Below, in pieces: positions 36,356 to 44,918 of a stretch of DNA of 56,041 nt (position 1 is the first letter of the stretch; each line of letters opens with the position of its first letter). The notes under the pieces were generated by a model that did not search any database, had not been told where the DNA came from, and saw only the letters and a list, made by a program, of their open reading frames with translations. The translations under genes were made by a program, and so were the position numbers. This stretch comes from an uncultured Prevotellaceae bacterium (GTDB lineage Bacteria; Bacteroidota; Bacteroidia; Bacteroidales; Bacteroidaceae), in contig CAMADY010000004.1 in assembly GCA_945831805.1 (NCBI GenBank), forward strand, positions 1 through 56,041, written 5' to 3'.

Positions 36356-37771
36356 TTGGCACAGAAACCATCAATTCCAAAGGGTACAAGAGATTTTGGC
36401 CCTTTGGAAATGTCTAAAAGAAACTATATCTTCAACACCGTACGCAGCGTCTTCGAGCTCTACGGATTCCGACAGATAGAGACGCCGGCAATGGAGAACC
36501 TCTCCACCCTAATGGGCAAGTACGGCGAGGAGGGCGACAAGCTCCTCTTCAAGATCCTCAACTCCGGCGACTTCCTGCATGGCATGACGGCCGACGAGGT
36601 GGCAAACACATCCACACTAAAGCTTGCGGCAAAGTTCTGCGAGAAAGGTCTCCGCTACGACCTCACCGTACCATTCGCACGCTACGTCGTCCAGCACCGC
36701 GAAGAGCTCCAGCTGCCTTTCAAGCGCTACCAGATACAGCCAGTATGGCGGGCTGACCGTCCGCAGAAAGGTCGCTACCGTGAGTTCTACCAGTGCGACG
36801 TTGACGTCGTTGGCTCCGACTCCCTCCTCAACGAGGTTGACCTAATGCAGATTACCGACACCATCTTCTCTAAATTCGGTGTACGCGTACAGATAAAGAT
36901 TAACAACCGTAAGATCCTCACCGGCATCGCAGAGGTTATCGGCGAGGCAGACAAGATTGTTGACATCACCGTTGCCATCGACAAACTTGACAAGATAGGC
37001 CTCGACGCTGTCAACGACGAGCTACGCCAGGACGGCATCTCAGAGGAAGCCATCGAGAAGCTCCAGCCTATCATCAAGCTCGAAGGCACCAACGCACAGA
37101 AGATCAACGTAATAGCAGACGTACTGAAGGACTCGGAGATAGGTATGAAGGGTGTAGAGGAGATACGCTTCGTCCTCGAAACACTCGGCGCCATGGACTG
37201 CGACGGGTCATACCCTACCGATGACAATATTCAAAACGGCACTTCCGTTTTGAGCAACCCTCTCCAGCTCGACCTCACCCTCGCTCGTGGCCTCAACTAC
37301 TACACCGGCGCCATCTTCGAGGTAAAGGCTCTCGATGTTCAGATTGGCTCCATCACCGGCGGCGGACGCTACGACAACCTCACTGGAATCTTCGGAATGC
37401 CAGGACTATCGGGCGTAGGTATCTCATTCGGTGCAGACCGTATCTACGACGTGCTCAACCAGCTCGACCTCTACCCTAAGGAGGCCGTCAACGGCACACA
37501 GCTCCTCTTCATCAACTTCGGAGAGAAAGAGGCGGCATACTGCCTCCCTATTGCACAGAAGGCACGAAAGGCTGACATACGCACTGAGCTATATGCCGAC
37601 TCAGCAAAGATGAAGAAGCAGATGAGCTATGCCAACGCTCTCGGCATCGCATACGTCGCACTCGCCGGAGAGAATGAAATCAACGAAGGCAAGGTGACAC
37701 TCAAGAACATGCAGACCGGCGAACAGCAGCTCGTCACACCTGACGAGATGATCGCCATCATCAACGCATAG
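36356..37771 (+). CDS. hisS: Histidyl-tRNA synthetase
   Basis: This class II synthetase charges tRNA-His. The start is set at TTG 36356 ([15 protein letters not shown]), giving 471 aa. An upstream in-frame ATG at 36218 would overlap purA by 113 bp and add 46 unconserved residues. Class II motif 2 is around [21 protein letters not shown], the HisRS motifs are [15 protein letters not shown] and [10 protein letters not shown], and motif 3 is [11 protein letters not shown]; a C-terminal anticodon-binding domain follows. It ends at a long terminator-like hairpin. Confidence 0.96.
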   Translation: MAQKPSIPKGTRDFGPLEMSKRNYIFNTVRSVFELYGFRQIETPAMENLSTLMGKYGEEGDKLLFKILNSGDFLHGMTADEVANTSTLKLAAKFCEKGLRYDLTVPFARYVVQHREELQLPFKRYQIQPVWRADRPQKGRYREFYQCDVDVVGSDSLLNEVDLMQITDTIFSKFGVRVQIKINNRKILTGIAEVIGEADKIVDITVAIDKLDKIGLDAVNDELRQDGISEEAIEKLQPIIKLEGTNAQKINVIADVLKDSEIGMKGVEEIRFVLETLGAMDCDGSYPTDDNIQNGTSVLSNPLQLDLTLARGLNYYTGAIFEVKALDVQIGSITGGGRYDNLTGIFGMPGLSGVGISFGADRIYDVLNQLDLYPKEAVNGTQLLFINFGEKEAAYCLPIAQKARKADIRTELYADSAKMKKQMSYANALGIAYVALAGENEINEGKVTLKNMQTGEQQLVTPDEMIAIINA

Positions 37772-37787
37772 ACATATAAATAAGGAG

Positions 37788-37840
37788 AACGGACGGATAC
37801 CATAGCACAACAAGAGGTCTATCGTATCTGTCCGTTTCTA
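37788..37840 (+). terminator. Terminator of the purA-hisS transcript
   Basis: AACGGAC (37788-37794) plus GGATAC pairs with GTATC plus GTCCGTT (37830-37836), with an inner CATAG/CTAT pair, followed by TCTATTT. Confidence 0.7.
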
Positions 37841-37911
37841 TTTCCGGAAGACTATTACCGTCTGAAAAAAAAAACTCTCTCTACAAATCAACTAACAACA
37901 GACTAACCCAA

Positions 37912-38883
37912 ATGAAAAAGCTACTATCACTACTACTCCTCGCGTCATTGCTCTTCACGATGACCTCCAGCAACAAGCAGTGCACCATCTTCATGATCGG
38001 CGACTCCACCATGGCAAACAAAGACATCAAGAAAGGCCAGGAGCGCGGATGGGGAATGGCACTACAGGGATTCTTCACAGAGAACATCGTCGTCGATAAC
38101 CACGCCCTCAACGGACGCAGCTCACGCAGCTTCATACTCGAAGGCCACTGGCAGAAGGTCTATGATGCCATGAAGCCGGGTGACTACCTCGTGATACAGT
38201 TCGGCCACAACGATGAGAAGGGCAAGATCGGCGACAAGCGACATACCGACCCTGGACTAACCTTCGACGACAACTATCGCATGTTCGTCAAGGCAGCAAA
38301 AGAGAAGGGTGCCACACCTATCGTCATGAACTGCGTGGTACGCCGCAACTTCTACAGCAATTCCGACCAGAAAATCGACGACGAGGCACTGCGTGACATG
38401 AAGGCATCAGGTAAGGAGGTCGTAAATAGCGACACGCTCATCGAGACCCACATCACTAAGGATGGCAACTACGTCACTGCACCGCAGCACGTAGCACTCA
38501 TGGAGCGAGTACCATACGTCGATGCCAACAGCATCACGAAGAAGCTGGAGAACGGCCTCGGTGTAGAGAAGTCACGCCAGCTCCACATGATCAGCGTCAA
38601 CGGCAAGGACAACACCCACTACACCGTCTATGGCGCACACGTCGTTGCAGGACTCCTCGTTGACGCTATGGCAAGCGTATGTCCGGAGCTCAAGCCTTTC
38701 GTACGCCACTACGACTACATCGTCTCCGCACTTGGCAAGGGTAACTACCTCACCCTTCAGGAAGCTGTCGATGCAGCACCATCCGGTGCCACCATCTCCA
38801 TCATCGACGGCACCTTCCCCAAGCCAAACCTTAAAGGCAAGCGACTAAAGCTCGTCAAATACTCAACGGTAAAGATAAAGTAA
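37912..38883 (+). CDS. Secreted rhamnogalacturonan acetylesterase (CE12-like) with a truncated pectinesterase-like C-terminus
   Basis: The product probably deacetylates pectin (rhamnogalacturonan) outside the cytoplasm. A signal peptide (MKKLLSLLLLASLLFTMTSS) precedes an SGNH domain with GDSTM (Ser32), LNGRSSRSF (about 67-74), QFGHND (Asn100) and DNTHYTVYGA (Asp233, His236). Residues about 268-302 (YDYIVSALGKGNYLTLQEAV, then DAAPSGATISIIDGTF) look like the first strands of a CE8 pectin methylesterase domain, after which the protein stops at 323. In related proteins CE12 and CE8 domains occur fused, so this seems a shortened fusion. A terminator follows at once. Confidence 0.87.
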   Translation: MKKLLSLLLLASLLFTMTSSNKQCTIFMIGDSTMANKDIKKGQERGWGMALQGFFTENIVVDNHALNGRSSRSFILEGHWQKVYDAMKPGDYLVIQFGHNDEKGKIGDKRHTDPGLTFDDNYRMFVKAAKEKGATPIVMNCVVRRNFYSNSDQKIDDEALRDMKASGKEVVNSDTLIETHITKDGNYVTAPQHVALMERVPYVDANSITKKLENGLGVEKSRQLHMISVNGKDNTHYTVYGAHVVAGLLVDAMASVCPELKPFVRHYDYIVSALGKGNYLTLQEAVDAAPSGATISIIDGTFPKPNLKGKRLKLVKYSTVKIK

Positions 38884-38888
38884 CACCA

Positions 38889-38917
38889 AAGCTCCTCAAC
38901 CACGAGGAGCTTTTTTT
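38889..38917 (+). terminator. Terminator of the CE12 gene
   Basis: AAGCTCCTC and GAGGAGCTT pair around AACCAC, followed by a run of T. Confidence 0.92.
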
Positions 38918-38921
38918 ATTG

Positions 38922-38940
38922 GAGGTGCGTGGCGGAGTCG
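38922..38940. repeat. Duplicate of the tRNA-Cys 3' end (19 bp)
   Basis: GAGGTGCGTGGCGGAGTCG is identical to 39048-39066, which holds the acceptor and T-arm end of tRNA-Cys. The copies are direct repeats 126 bp apart, the pattern left by integration at a tRNA 3' end, or by slippage. Confidence 0.8.
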
Positions 38941-38956
38941 CACTCGGCACGAAGTG

Positions 38957-38988
38957 ACGCTTTCACAAAGCGAAGCGACTGAAAGAAC
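38957..38988. repeat. 32-bp dispersed hairpin unit, copy 2
   Basis: It contains the palindrome CGCTTTCACAAAGCG followed by AAGCGACTGAAAGAAC, matching 33617-33648. It lies between the duplicated tRNA-Cys ends. Confidence 0.7.
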
Positions 38989-39017
38989 CGCTGCGGTGAG
39001 ACTACGCCTAAGCACGA

Positions 39018-39043
39018 AAAAAGGACTTCCGTTTGGAAGTCCT
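39018..39043 (-). terminator. Terminator of tRNA-Cys
   Basis: On the minus strand, AGGACTTCC and GGAAGTCCT pair around a short loop (AAAC) and are followed by a T-run, just downstream of the tRNA. Confidence 0.9.
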
Positions 39044-39048
39044 ATTAG

Positions 39049-39120
39049 AGGTGCGTGGCGGAGTCGAACCGCCCTAGCTGGTTTTGCAGACCAGAGACTA
39101 AACCGCTCATCCAACGCACC
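39049..39120 (-). tRNA. tRNA-Cys (anticodon GCA)
   Basis: The acceptor stem GGTGCGT/ACGCACC pairs fully. The anticodon stem CTGGT/ACCAG encloses the loop CTGCAAA, so the anticodon is GCA. The T arm GGCGG-TTCGACT-CCGCC is intact. The discriminator base is U, as in all tRNA-Cys. CCA is not encoded. It has its own promoter (39186-39217) and terminator. Confidence 0.96.
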
Positions 39121-39185
39121 ATGAAACGCAGTCTTTTTAACCTCACTGGATGATTGCGGACATCTGTTATTTCTCAAATGCGATG

Positions 39186-39217
39186 CAAAGGTACTGCTTT
39201 TTTCTGTAATATGCAAA
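39186..39217 (-). promoter_or_regulatory. Promoter of tRNA-Cys
   Basis: On the minus strand, TTTG (39217-39214), a 20-nt spacer and TACCTTTG (39193-39186). Confidence 0.8.
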
Positions 39218-39254
39218 TTTTTAATACTCTTTTTTCACTTTTTGGCTAAAATTC

Positions 39255-39285
39255 TTTCATAATCCAACTTTTTTTACTAACTTTG
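39255..39285 (+). promoter_or_regulatory. Promoter of tRNA-Leu
   Basis: TAACTTTG at 39278-39285 with a TTTC element at 39255-39258 (19-nt spacer), about 40 nt before the tRNA. Confidence 0.65.
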
Positions 39286-39332
39286 CACCCGCAAACCGCA
39301 AATGATTACCACAAACGTCATTTATAAAATCT

Positions 39333-39414
39333 GCGCGTGTGGCGAAATTGGTAGACGCGCCAGACTTAGGATCTGGTGTCTTGCGATGTGCAGGTTCGAG
39401 TCCTGTCACGCGCA
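39333..39414 (+). tRNA. tRNA-Leu (anticodon TAG)
   Basis: This is a class II tRNA with a long variable arm. The acceptor stem GCGCGTG/CACGCGC pairs fully. The anticodon stem CCAGA/TCTGG encloses CTTAGGA, so the anticodon is UAG (reads CUA and related codons). The T arm is CAGG-TTCGAGT-CCTG, and the discriminator base is A. CCA is not encoded. Confidence 0.96.
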
Positions 39415-39421
39415 CAACAAA

Positions 39422-39447
39422 AAGAGAGCTTCACCGGCTCTCTTTTT
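39422..39447 (+). terminator. Terminator of tRNA-Leu
   Basis: AGAGAGC and GCTCTCT pair around TTCACCG, followed by a T-run. Confidence 0.88.
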
Positions 39448-39534
39448 TCGTACGTAACAGTTCTCAAACACCATATAACAACCTTTGGCATACATTTTGT
39501 CTTTCACAAACCGATTAAATAACTCACAGAAAAT

Positions 39535-40269
39535 ATGGAATACAAAGACTTCGACCGCATGGTCAACGAAGCCGAGGGAACATACACCCGTCGCTTCACA
39601 CCATCAGTGACATTCCCTGCACTGATGCGTAAAGTTTACACATGGATGATGCTAGCAATGCTCATCACTGGTGTCACATCCTATGGCGTCGCCACCTCAC
39701 CAGCCATCCTGGAGACACTCTTCACTAACAGGCTGCTCTTCTGGGGACTCGTTGCAGCAGAGTTCGGACTCGTCTTCGGAATCTCCGGCATGCTGCAGAA
39801 GCTAAGCCTCATGACCGCCACGCTTATGTTCATAGCATACAGCGTCATCAACGGAGCACTCCTCTCAAGCATCTTCATCATCTACACCATGGAGTCCATC
39901 GGGCAGGTATTCTTCATCACCGCTGGAACATTCGGAGCAATGGCACTCATAGGCTACACCACGAAGAAAGACCTCACTGGCCTCGGACAGATACTCTTCA
40001 TGGCACTCATCGGACTCCTCATCGCCACCGTAGTCAACATCTTCGTCGGATCCTCCGGCCTACAGACCATCATCAGCTACGTCGGCGTACTCATCTTCGT
40101 AGGACTCACTGCCTACGACTCACAGAAAATCAAGATGATGCTCTATGAGCAGGACAACACAAGCGAGAGCGCCCAGAAGCTCGCCCTCCTAGGATCCCTG
40201 ACCCTCTACCTAGACTTCATCAACCTATTCATCTACCTCCTCCGCATCTTCGGAAACAGAAGAGACTAA
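39535..40269 (+). CDS. Bax inhibitor-1/YccA (TMBIM) family membrane protein
   Basis: The 244-aa protein has a short hydrophilic N-terminus (MEYKDFDRMVNEAEG) followed by seven hydrophobic segments, the usual length and layout of bacterial BI-1 proteins (such as YbhL/YetJ). Typical parts are the AAEFGLVFGISG and AYSVINGALLSSIFIIYT segments, LTAYDSQKIK near the sixth helix and a final YLDFINLFIYLLRIFGNRRD. YetJ relatives conduct calcium in a pH-dependent way; the role here is not shown. No clear consensus promoter lies between the tRNA-Leu terminator and this gene. Confidence 0.93.
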   Translation: MEYKDFDRMVNEAEGTYTRRFTPSVTFPALMRKVYTWMMLAMLITGVTSYGVATSPAILETLFTNRLLFWGLVAAEFGLVFGISGMLQKLSLMTATLMFIAYSVINGALLSSIFIIYTMESIGQVFFITAGTFGAMALIGYTTKKDLTGLGQILFMALIGLLIATVVNIFVGSSGLQTIISYVGVLIFVGLTAYDSQKIKMMLYEQDNTSESAQKLALLGSLTLYLDFINLFIYLLRIFGNRRD

Positions 40270-40323
40270 CTCCAACACCAGAAACAGAAGATACTACTAA
40301 AAAAGAACCCTCCCACATACAAA

Positions 40324-40354
40324 TTACACAAAGGTGTCAGACACCTTTGTGTAA
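40324..40354. repeat. Perfect 15-bp palindrome after the BI-1 gene
   Basis: TTACACAAAGGTGTC (40324-40338) and GACACCTTTGTGTAA (40340-40354) are exact complements around one base. It is a possible terminator stem or protein-binding palindrome; there is no T-run. A related GGTGACAGACAC segment is near 2309-2320. Confidence 0.75.
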
Positions 40355-40395
40355 TAATTGATTTTCAGGACTTACATATCTTTAGGGACATAGAA

Positions 40396-40428
40396 AAGAC
40401 GCACAGGCTTTTGGGGCTTGTGCGTCTT
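40396..40428 (-). terminator. Terminator of the DUF1015 gene
   Basis: On the minus strand, AAGACGCACA pairs with TGTGCGTCTT around a short loop, followed by TTCT. Confidence 0.75.
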
Positions 40429-40449
40429 GTGATGTGATGTATGGCAGGA

Positions 40450-41718
40450 TTATACGAGTTTATGGATGATAAGTCCGGAGCGTAGTTTAGGCTCGAACCA
40501 TGTTGCCTTTGGTGGCATGATGTTACCGGAGTCAGCGATGTCCATGATCTGCTTCATGGAGACAGGATAGAGGGCGAGGGCAGCACGCATCTCTCCGCTA
40601 TCGACACGGCGCTTTAGTTCGCCTAGACCACGGAGTCCTCCAACGAAGTCTATGCGCTGGCTGGAACGGAGGTCTCCGAGTTCGAGGATGTCCTGGAGAA
40701 TGAGTCGTGAGGAGATATCAACGTCGAGTACGCCGATAGGGTCGGAGTCATCAAAGGTACCTGGCTTTGCGTCGAGGGCATACCATTCTCCGTCGAGGTA
40801 TAGCGAGAACTGGTGTGCGTGCTGTGGGCGATACTCCTCGGTGCCTTTCTTCTCTACGACAAAGTTCTGCGCGAGTTTTTCGAGGAACTGCTCAGAGGTG
40901 TTTCCGTTGAGGTCTTTCACGACGCGGTTGTAGTCAAGTACGGTGAGCTGGCTTGCCTGGAATGCAACCGCCATGAAGTAGTTGTACTCCTCGTCGCCCT
41001 TGTGGTCAGGATTCTGCTTTGCCTTCTCTGTGCCTACGAGTGCAGCGGCAGCAGAGCGGTGGTGTCCGTCGGCGATATAGAGTGCTGGCATCTTTGCAAA
41101 CTCTTCGGTAATAATCTGAATGTCAGCATCGTCACTAACGACCCACAGCTGATGGCGGAAGCCATCGATAGGTGCTATGAAGTCGTACTCTGGCTCTCCT
41201 GCAGCATACTTCATGATGAGCGTGTCGAGGGTCTTGTTGTCAGGGTATGCGAAGAACACCGGCTCGATGTTTGCGTTGTTCACGCGCACATGCTTCATGC
41301 GATCCTCTTCCTTATCGCGGCGAGTGAGCTCATGCTTCTTGATGACGCCCTTCTCATAGTCGCCGGAGTAGGCACCGATGACGAGGCCGTACTGCGTCTT
41401 CTCCTTGCCGCCGTTGGCTGGTAGCCACGATGTCTGTGCGTAGATATAGTACTGCTCTTTCTCGTCCTGCACGAGCCATCCGTTGTCCTGGAACATCTGG
41501 AACTGTCGTGCTGCCTCGGTATAGACCTTCGGGTCGTACTCTGATGTGCCTGGCTCGAAGTTTATCTCAGGCTTGATGATATGGTAGAGCGACTTCTCGT
41601 TGTCGCCAGCCTCTGCGCGTGCCTCTTCGGAGTCGAGCACGTCGTAAGGGCGGCTTTCTACCTGTTCTACTAACTCTTTTGGTGGGCGTATGCCCTTGAA
41701 TGGTTTTACGATTGCCAT
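40450..41718 (-). CDS. DUF1015 family protein
   Basis: The 422-aa cytoplasmic protein is of a widely conserved but uncharacterised family. It starts MAIVKPFKGIRPPKELVEQV with the family opening (PFKGIRP, then RPYDVLD at about 24-30), and has LYHIIKPEINFEPG, the conserved YIADGHHRSAAAAL (about 211-224) and the C-terminal GLRGLGELKRRVDSGEMRAA, where the pattern G-E-M precedes ALYPVSMKQIM. In Bacteroidota it is often found beside serine biosynthesis genes (serC/serA); that is not so here. It has a good promoter and its own terminator. Confidence 0.92.
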   Translation of the reverse strand: MAIVKPFKGIRPPKELVEQVESRPYDVLDSEEARAEAGDNEKSLYHIIKPEINFEPGTSEYDPKVYTEAARQFQMFQDNGWLVQDEKEQYYIYAQTSWLPANGGKEKTQYGLVIGAYSGDYEKGVIKKHELTRRDKEEDRMKHVRVNNANIEPVFFAYPDNKTLDTLIMKYAAGEPEYDFIAPIDGFRHQLWVVSDDADIQIITEEFAKMPALYIADGHHRSAAAALVGTEKAKQNPDHKGDEEYNYFMAVAFQASQLTVLDYNRVVKDLNGNTSEQFLEKLAQNFVVEKKGTEEYRPQHAHQFSLYLDGEWYALDAKPGTFDDSDPIGVLDVDISSRLILQDILELGDLRSSQRIDFVGGLRGLGELKRRVDSGEMRAALALYPVSMKQIMDIADSGNIMPPKATWFEPKLRSGLIIHKLV

Positions 41719-41766
41719 GTTTTTGTTGTGTTATTGCTGTTTAGTAAAATATTTTCTGTTTGGATG

Positions 41767-41798
41767 CAAAGGTATATAATTATTTTGAAAATACCAAA
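41767..41798 (-). promoter_or_regulatory. Promoter of the DUF1015 gene
   Basis: On the minus strand, TTTG (41798-41795), a 20-nt spacer and TACCTTTG (41774-41767). Confidence 0.78.
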
Positions 41799-41952
41799 TG
41801 TTTTAGTTTTTTTTTGAAGAGAGAGGGATGGGATTACTTAGTTATGGGGAAGGGGCTGGGGGTGACTGACACCTATTTATTATTTATTAAGGGTGGCATG
41901 GGGACTTGCTTCTCGTTGGGGGTGCATGGATGTTTTTTACCAAAATTTGAGT

Positions 41953-41984
41953 ATTGTGGGGGTGAGGAAATATGAGTAATTTTG
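41953..41984 (+). promoter_or_regulatory. Promoter of the porin-imelysin-cytochrome cluster
   Basis: ATTG (41953-41956), a 20-nt spacer and TAATTTTG (41977-41984). The -7 box covers the TTG that would be the first possible start of the next frame, which argues for the ATG at 42012. Confidence 0.65.
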
Positions 41985-42011
41985 CAGCCGAAAACTAAAA
42001 AACAAATAGAT

Positions 42012-43439
42012 ATGAGGATTAAGATGAAAGTATTATCTGTTGCCCTGATGACGGTGATGATGGGCATGACACAAGTAGCGGCAGCACAGGAGGTTGACGC
42101 AAGGACTGGTGCGACGAGCCGTAATGGGGTTGCACAGAGCGAAAATGATGCACAGAGTAGGAATGAGGTTGCACAGAGCGACTCTGCGTTGAGGAGCCTT
42201 ACGAAATGGCAGAGGCGGCTGTCACGCCTGCATGTGGGTGGATATGGAGAGGTAGCGTACACCCGTAATTTCTACAGCGACAGGCTCGACCGCTATAAGC
42301 TTCCTGAGGAAGCGAGGAAGTCGCCGTCGCATGGCAGGTTCGACATTCCGCACTTCGTGGTGTATCTGGGCTACGACTTCGGCAAGGGTTGGAAGTTCAA
42401 TACGGAGATAGAGTTTGAGCATGGCGGCACGGGACAGGCCTACGAGAAGGAGTCGGAGGAAGGTGGCGAATGGGAGTTTGAGACGGAGAAGGGCGGCGAG
42501 GTAGAGCTGGAGCAGCTGTGGATAGAGAAGTCGTTTTCTGAGGGGTTGAACGTCCGCGCTGGTCATATCGTGGTGCCTGTAGGCTTGAACAATGCGCACC
42601 ACGAGCCGCTGAGTTTCTTTACCGTCTATCGTCCTGAGGGCGAGCACACCATACTGCCTTCGACATGGCACCAGACGGGTATCAGCCTCTGGGGCAAGAC
42701 GTTGAAGGGCAGGCTCCGCTACGAGACGCAGCTGCTGGCGGGCATGAACGCCGACAACTTCACTACGGCAACATGGGTGAACCGTGGCTGCGTGTCACCG
42801 CTGGAGTTCGACATAGCAAACAAGTATGGCTTCGCCGGTCGCCTCGACTACTATCTGAAGGATGGCATGCGCGTGGGATTGAGCGGCTACTACGGTCATA
42901 CGCAGGGCAACAGCTATCCGGCTCAAGACACTGAAAACATCTACAAAGGTCAGCTCGCCATCGGCAGCATAGACTTCTCGATGGACTACTGGGGCGTCAT
43001 CGTAAGGGCACAGGCAGACTACGGTTACCTCGGTGATACGCAGAACCTTAGCGACAACATCGTGACGGGCGACATGAACACATACAACCGTGGCAACAAG
43101 AAGTCGCCATACCACCATACGTCGCCTATCGGCAGCAATGCGTATGCCGTGGGCATAGAGGCTGGCTACGATATCTTCCACACTATGGGTAAGCTGCACC
43201 GGGATGGTCAGCGACTGATTGTCTTCGGGCGCTACGACCGCTATAATCCTTGCGCCGACTCTTCAACGCGCGGCAAGTACGGCTATCTGGACAGGAACGC
43301 CGTGGCTCTGGGCGTGAACTACATGCCGGTGAAGGGTGTGGTGGTAAAGTGCGACTATTCGCAGCGACTCCTGAAGAGTCCGTATAACAATGAGCCAAGC
43401 CTAAACCTCGGAGTGGCGTTCCAGGGGTGGTTCTTGTAG
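42012..43439 (+). CDS. Porin-like outer-membrane protein, 475 aa
   Basis: This is a probable outer-membrane channel. The start at ATG 42012 (MRIKMKVLSVALMTVMMGMT) gives a signal peptide ending QVAAAQ; the frame is open to a TTG at 41982, but that codon is inside the promoter -7 box. Residues about 23-60 are a low-complexity stretch with repeated VAQS/AQS motifs. The rest is a large barrel of amphipathic strands (GGYGEVAYTRNFY, HFVVYLGYDFGKGWKFNTEIEFEHGG, VRAGHIVVPVG) ending in GVAFQGWFL, with terminal aromatic residues. It resembles phosphate/pyrophosphate-type or imelysin-linked porins; the neighbours suggest an iron-related role. Confidence 0.85.
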   Translation: MRIKMKVLSVALMTVMMGMTQVAAAQEVDARTGATSRNGVAQSENDAQSRNEVAQSDSALRSLTKWQRRLSRLHVGGYGEVAYTRNFYSDRLDRYKLPEEARKSPSHGRFDIPHFVVYLGYDFGKGWKFNTEIEFEHGGTGQAYEKESEEGGEWEFETEKGGEVELEQLWIEKSFSEGLNVRAGHIVVPVGLNNAHHEPLSFFTVYRPEGEHTILPSTWHQTGISLWGKTLKGRLRYETQLLAGMNADNFTTATWVNRGCVSPLEFDIANKYGFAGRLDYYLKDGMRVGLSGYYGHTQGNSYPAQDTENIYKGQLAIGSIDFSMDYWGVIVRAQADYGYLGDTQNLSDNIVTGDMNTYNRGNKKSPYHHTSPIGSNAYAVGIEAGYDIFHTMGKLHRDGQRLIVFGRYDRYNPCADSSTRGKYGYLDRNAVALGVNYMPVKGVVVKCDYSQRLLKSPYNNEPSLNLGVAFQGWFL

Positions 43440-43442
43440 GAC

Positions 43443-43530
43443 GTTCAGGTGCGGGCACCTGAACAAGTAACAAGTAAGAAGTAATAAATAAGAAGTAAGA
43501 AGTGATAAGTAAGAAGTAAGAAGTGATAGT
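43443..43530 (+). repeat. Hairpin plus AAGTAAG heptamer array
   Basis: GTTCAGGTGC/GCACCTGAAC (43443-43464) is a perfect 10-bp hairpin just after the porin stop. It is followed by about nine 7-bp units (AAGTAAC, AAGTAAG, AAGTGAT), with the order AAGTAAG-AAGTAAG-AAGTGAT repeated. Confidence 0.85.
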
Positions 43531-43566
43531 TCATAATGTTTTTAAGTTAATAAAGTTTTTGTACAA

Positions 43567-44889
43567 ATGAAGAAGTATTTTAGTTTTGCGCCAATGGCTG
43601 TTATTGCCATGGCATTGATGACAACAGCATGCAGCAAGGACGACGATGCTGCTCAGGAGACACAGCAACAACAGCAGCAGACGGCGGATGCCTATCTCAG
43701 CGAGAACGCCACGAACCCTGTGAATACGGATTTCACGGAGAGGAAATACGGCACGCAGGCTATTGCCGACTGCGCTGACATAGTGGCTCAGATGGAGTCG
43801 GCGAACAGTAAGATTGAGGGTGCCAGCCTTACGGAGGAGCAGACGCAGTATCTCAGGGAGGTGCTCGGAAACATTGTTGACAACGTGATTGTTCCGACAT
43901 ACACGAAGCTTGCCGACAACACGGAGACGCTTGAGCAGACGCTGAGGGGTCTTGAGGCTTCCACCATCACTCAGGCACAGATCAACGAGGCATGCCGACT
44001 CTTCGGCGAGGCACGTGTGCAGTGGGAGCGCAGTGAGGCGTTCCTCGGTGGTGCGGCATCAGACTTCAGCGTCGATCCAACGATAGACTCATGGCCTCTC
44101 TCACGCACGGCGCTGCATACCTACCTTACGGGTTCAATGAATCCGGAGGATCTTGACGACGAGTCGATTCTGGGTTTCCATGCGCTGGAGTTCATACTCT
44201 TCCGCAATGGTCAGCCACGCAAGGTTGCGGAGTTCAAGAGCAACGACACCTACAACGGCTTCACCAACGTGGCGGGAAGCAAGGAGCTGGTCTATGCGCA
44301 GCAGGTGTGCAAGCTTCTGAAGGAGCGCACCTTCCAGCTGCAGGTGGCATGGCAGGGTGAGTGCAGCGGCAATGCTGGGCGTGTTGCCGTGGTGAAGGCT
44401 GCCAAGCTCGGCATAACGACGGAGAAGGGTCTCTCGTACGGCGACGACCTGAAGCAGGCCGGCACAGCCAACAGCAAGTATTCGACCATCAAGAGTGCGA
44501 TAGCACAGGTGCTCTCTGACGAGGAGGGTTCGGCTGCCGCCATTGCCAACGAGGTTGGTACGGCGAAGATTGCCAACCCGTTCCGCGCGGGTGAGATATC
44601 GTACGTGGAGTCGCCTTACAGCTACCGTTCCATCATCGACTTCCAGGACAACATCCGCAGCGTGCGTAATGTGTGGTGCGGCAACGTCAACGGTTCTCGC
44701 GACGAGAGCGTGAAGAGTTTCTGGTCGTTCTTCAGGAAGTATGGTCAGGAGGACATCAACGTCAGCGTCGTAAACAGCTACGTGAAGGCTATCAACAGCA
44801 TCGGCAACATGCCGGCTCCGTTCGTGAAGTACTGCTGCACGGTCTGGAACAAGGAGTTCTCGGAGGAGGAGTATAGCGAAGAGGAATAG
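43567..44889 (+). CDS. Imelysin (peptidase M75) family lipoprotein
   Basis: The 440-aa periplasmic or surface lipoprotein (MKKYFSFAPMAVIAMALMTTAC, Cys22) has a Gln-rich linker. The helical imelysin domain includes VPTYTKLADNTETLEQTLRG and the family motif GFHALE (His205, Glu208) in ILGFHALEFILF; a second half carries SYVESPYSYRSIIDFQDNI. Imelysins such as IrpA/ICMP and EfeO-type proteins are linked to iron uptake, and the HxxE motif is thought to bind metal. The gene sits between a porin and a di-heme cytochrome, and its C-terminus is acidic (EFSEEEYSEEE). Confidence 0.9.
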   Translation: MKKYFSFAPMAVIAMALMTTACSKDDDAAQETQQQQQQTADAYLSENATNPVNTDFTERKYGTQAIADCADIVAQMESANSKIEGASLTEEQTQYLREVLGNIVDNVIVPTYTKLADNTETLEQTLRGLEASTITQAQINEACRLFGEARVQWERSEAFLGGAASDFSVDPTIDSWPLSRTALHTYLTGSMNPEDLDDESILGFHALEFILFRNGQPRKVAEFKSNDTYNGFTNVAGSKELVYAQQVCKLLKERTFQLQVAWQGECSGNAGRVAVVKAAKLGITTEKGLSYGDDLKQAGTANSKYSTIKSAIAQVLSDEEGSAAAIANEVGTAKIANPFRAGEISYVESPYSYRSIIDFQDNIRSVRNVWCGNVNGSRDESVKSFWSFFRKYGQEDINVSVVNSYVKAINSIGNMPAPFVKYCCTVWNKEFSEEEYSEEE

Positions 44890-44918
44890 TTTTAATTCTT
44901 AACTTCTAAAATAAAATT

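Noticed and set aside
41760..41975. 71-codon frame upstream of the porin
   Set aside because: It covers the promoter regions of both the DUF1015 gene and the porin and has no recognisable features.
41982..42011. TTG start ten codons upstream for the porin
   Set aside because: The TTG is part of the TAATTTTG promoter box, so it would not be in the transcript; the ATG at 42012 gives a good signal peptide.
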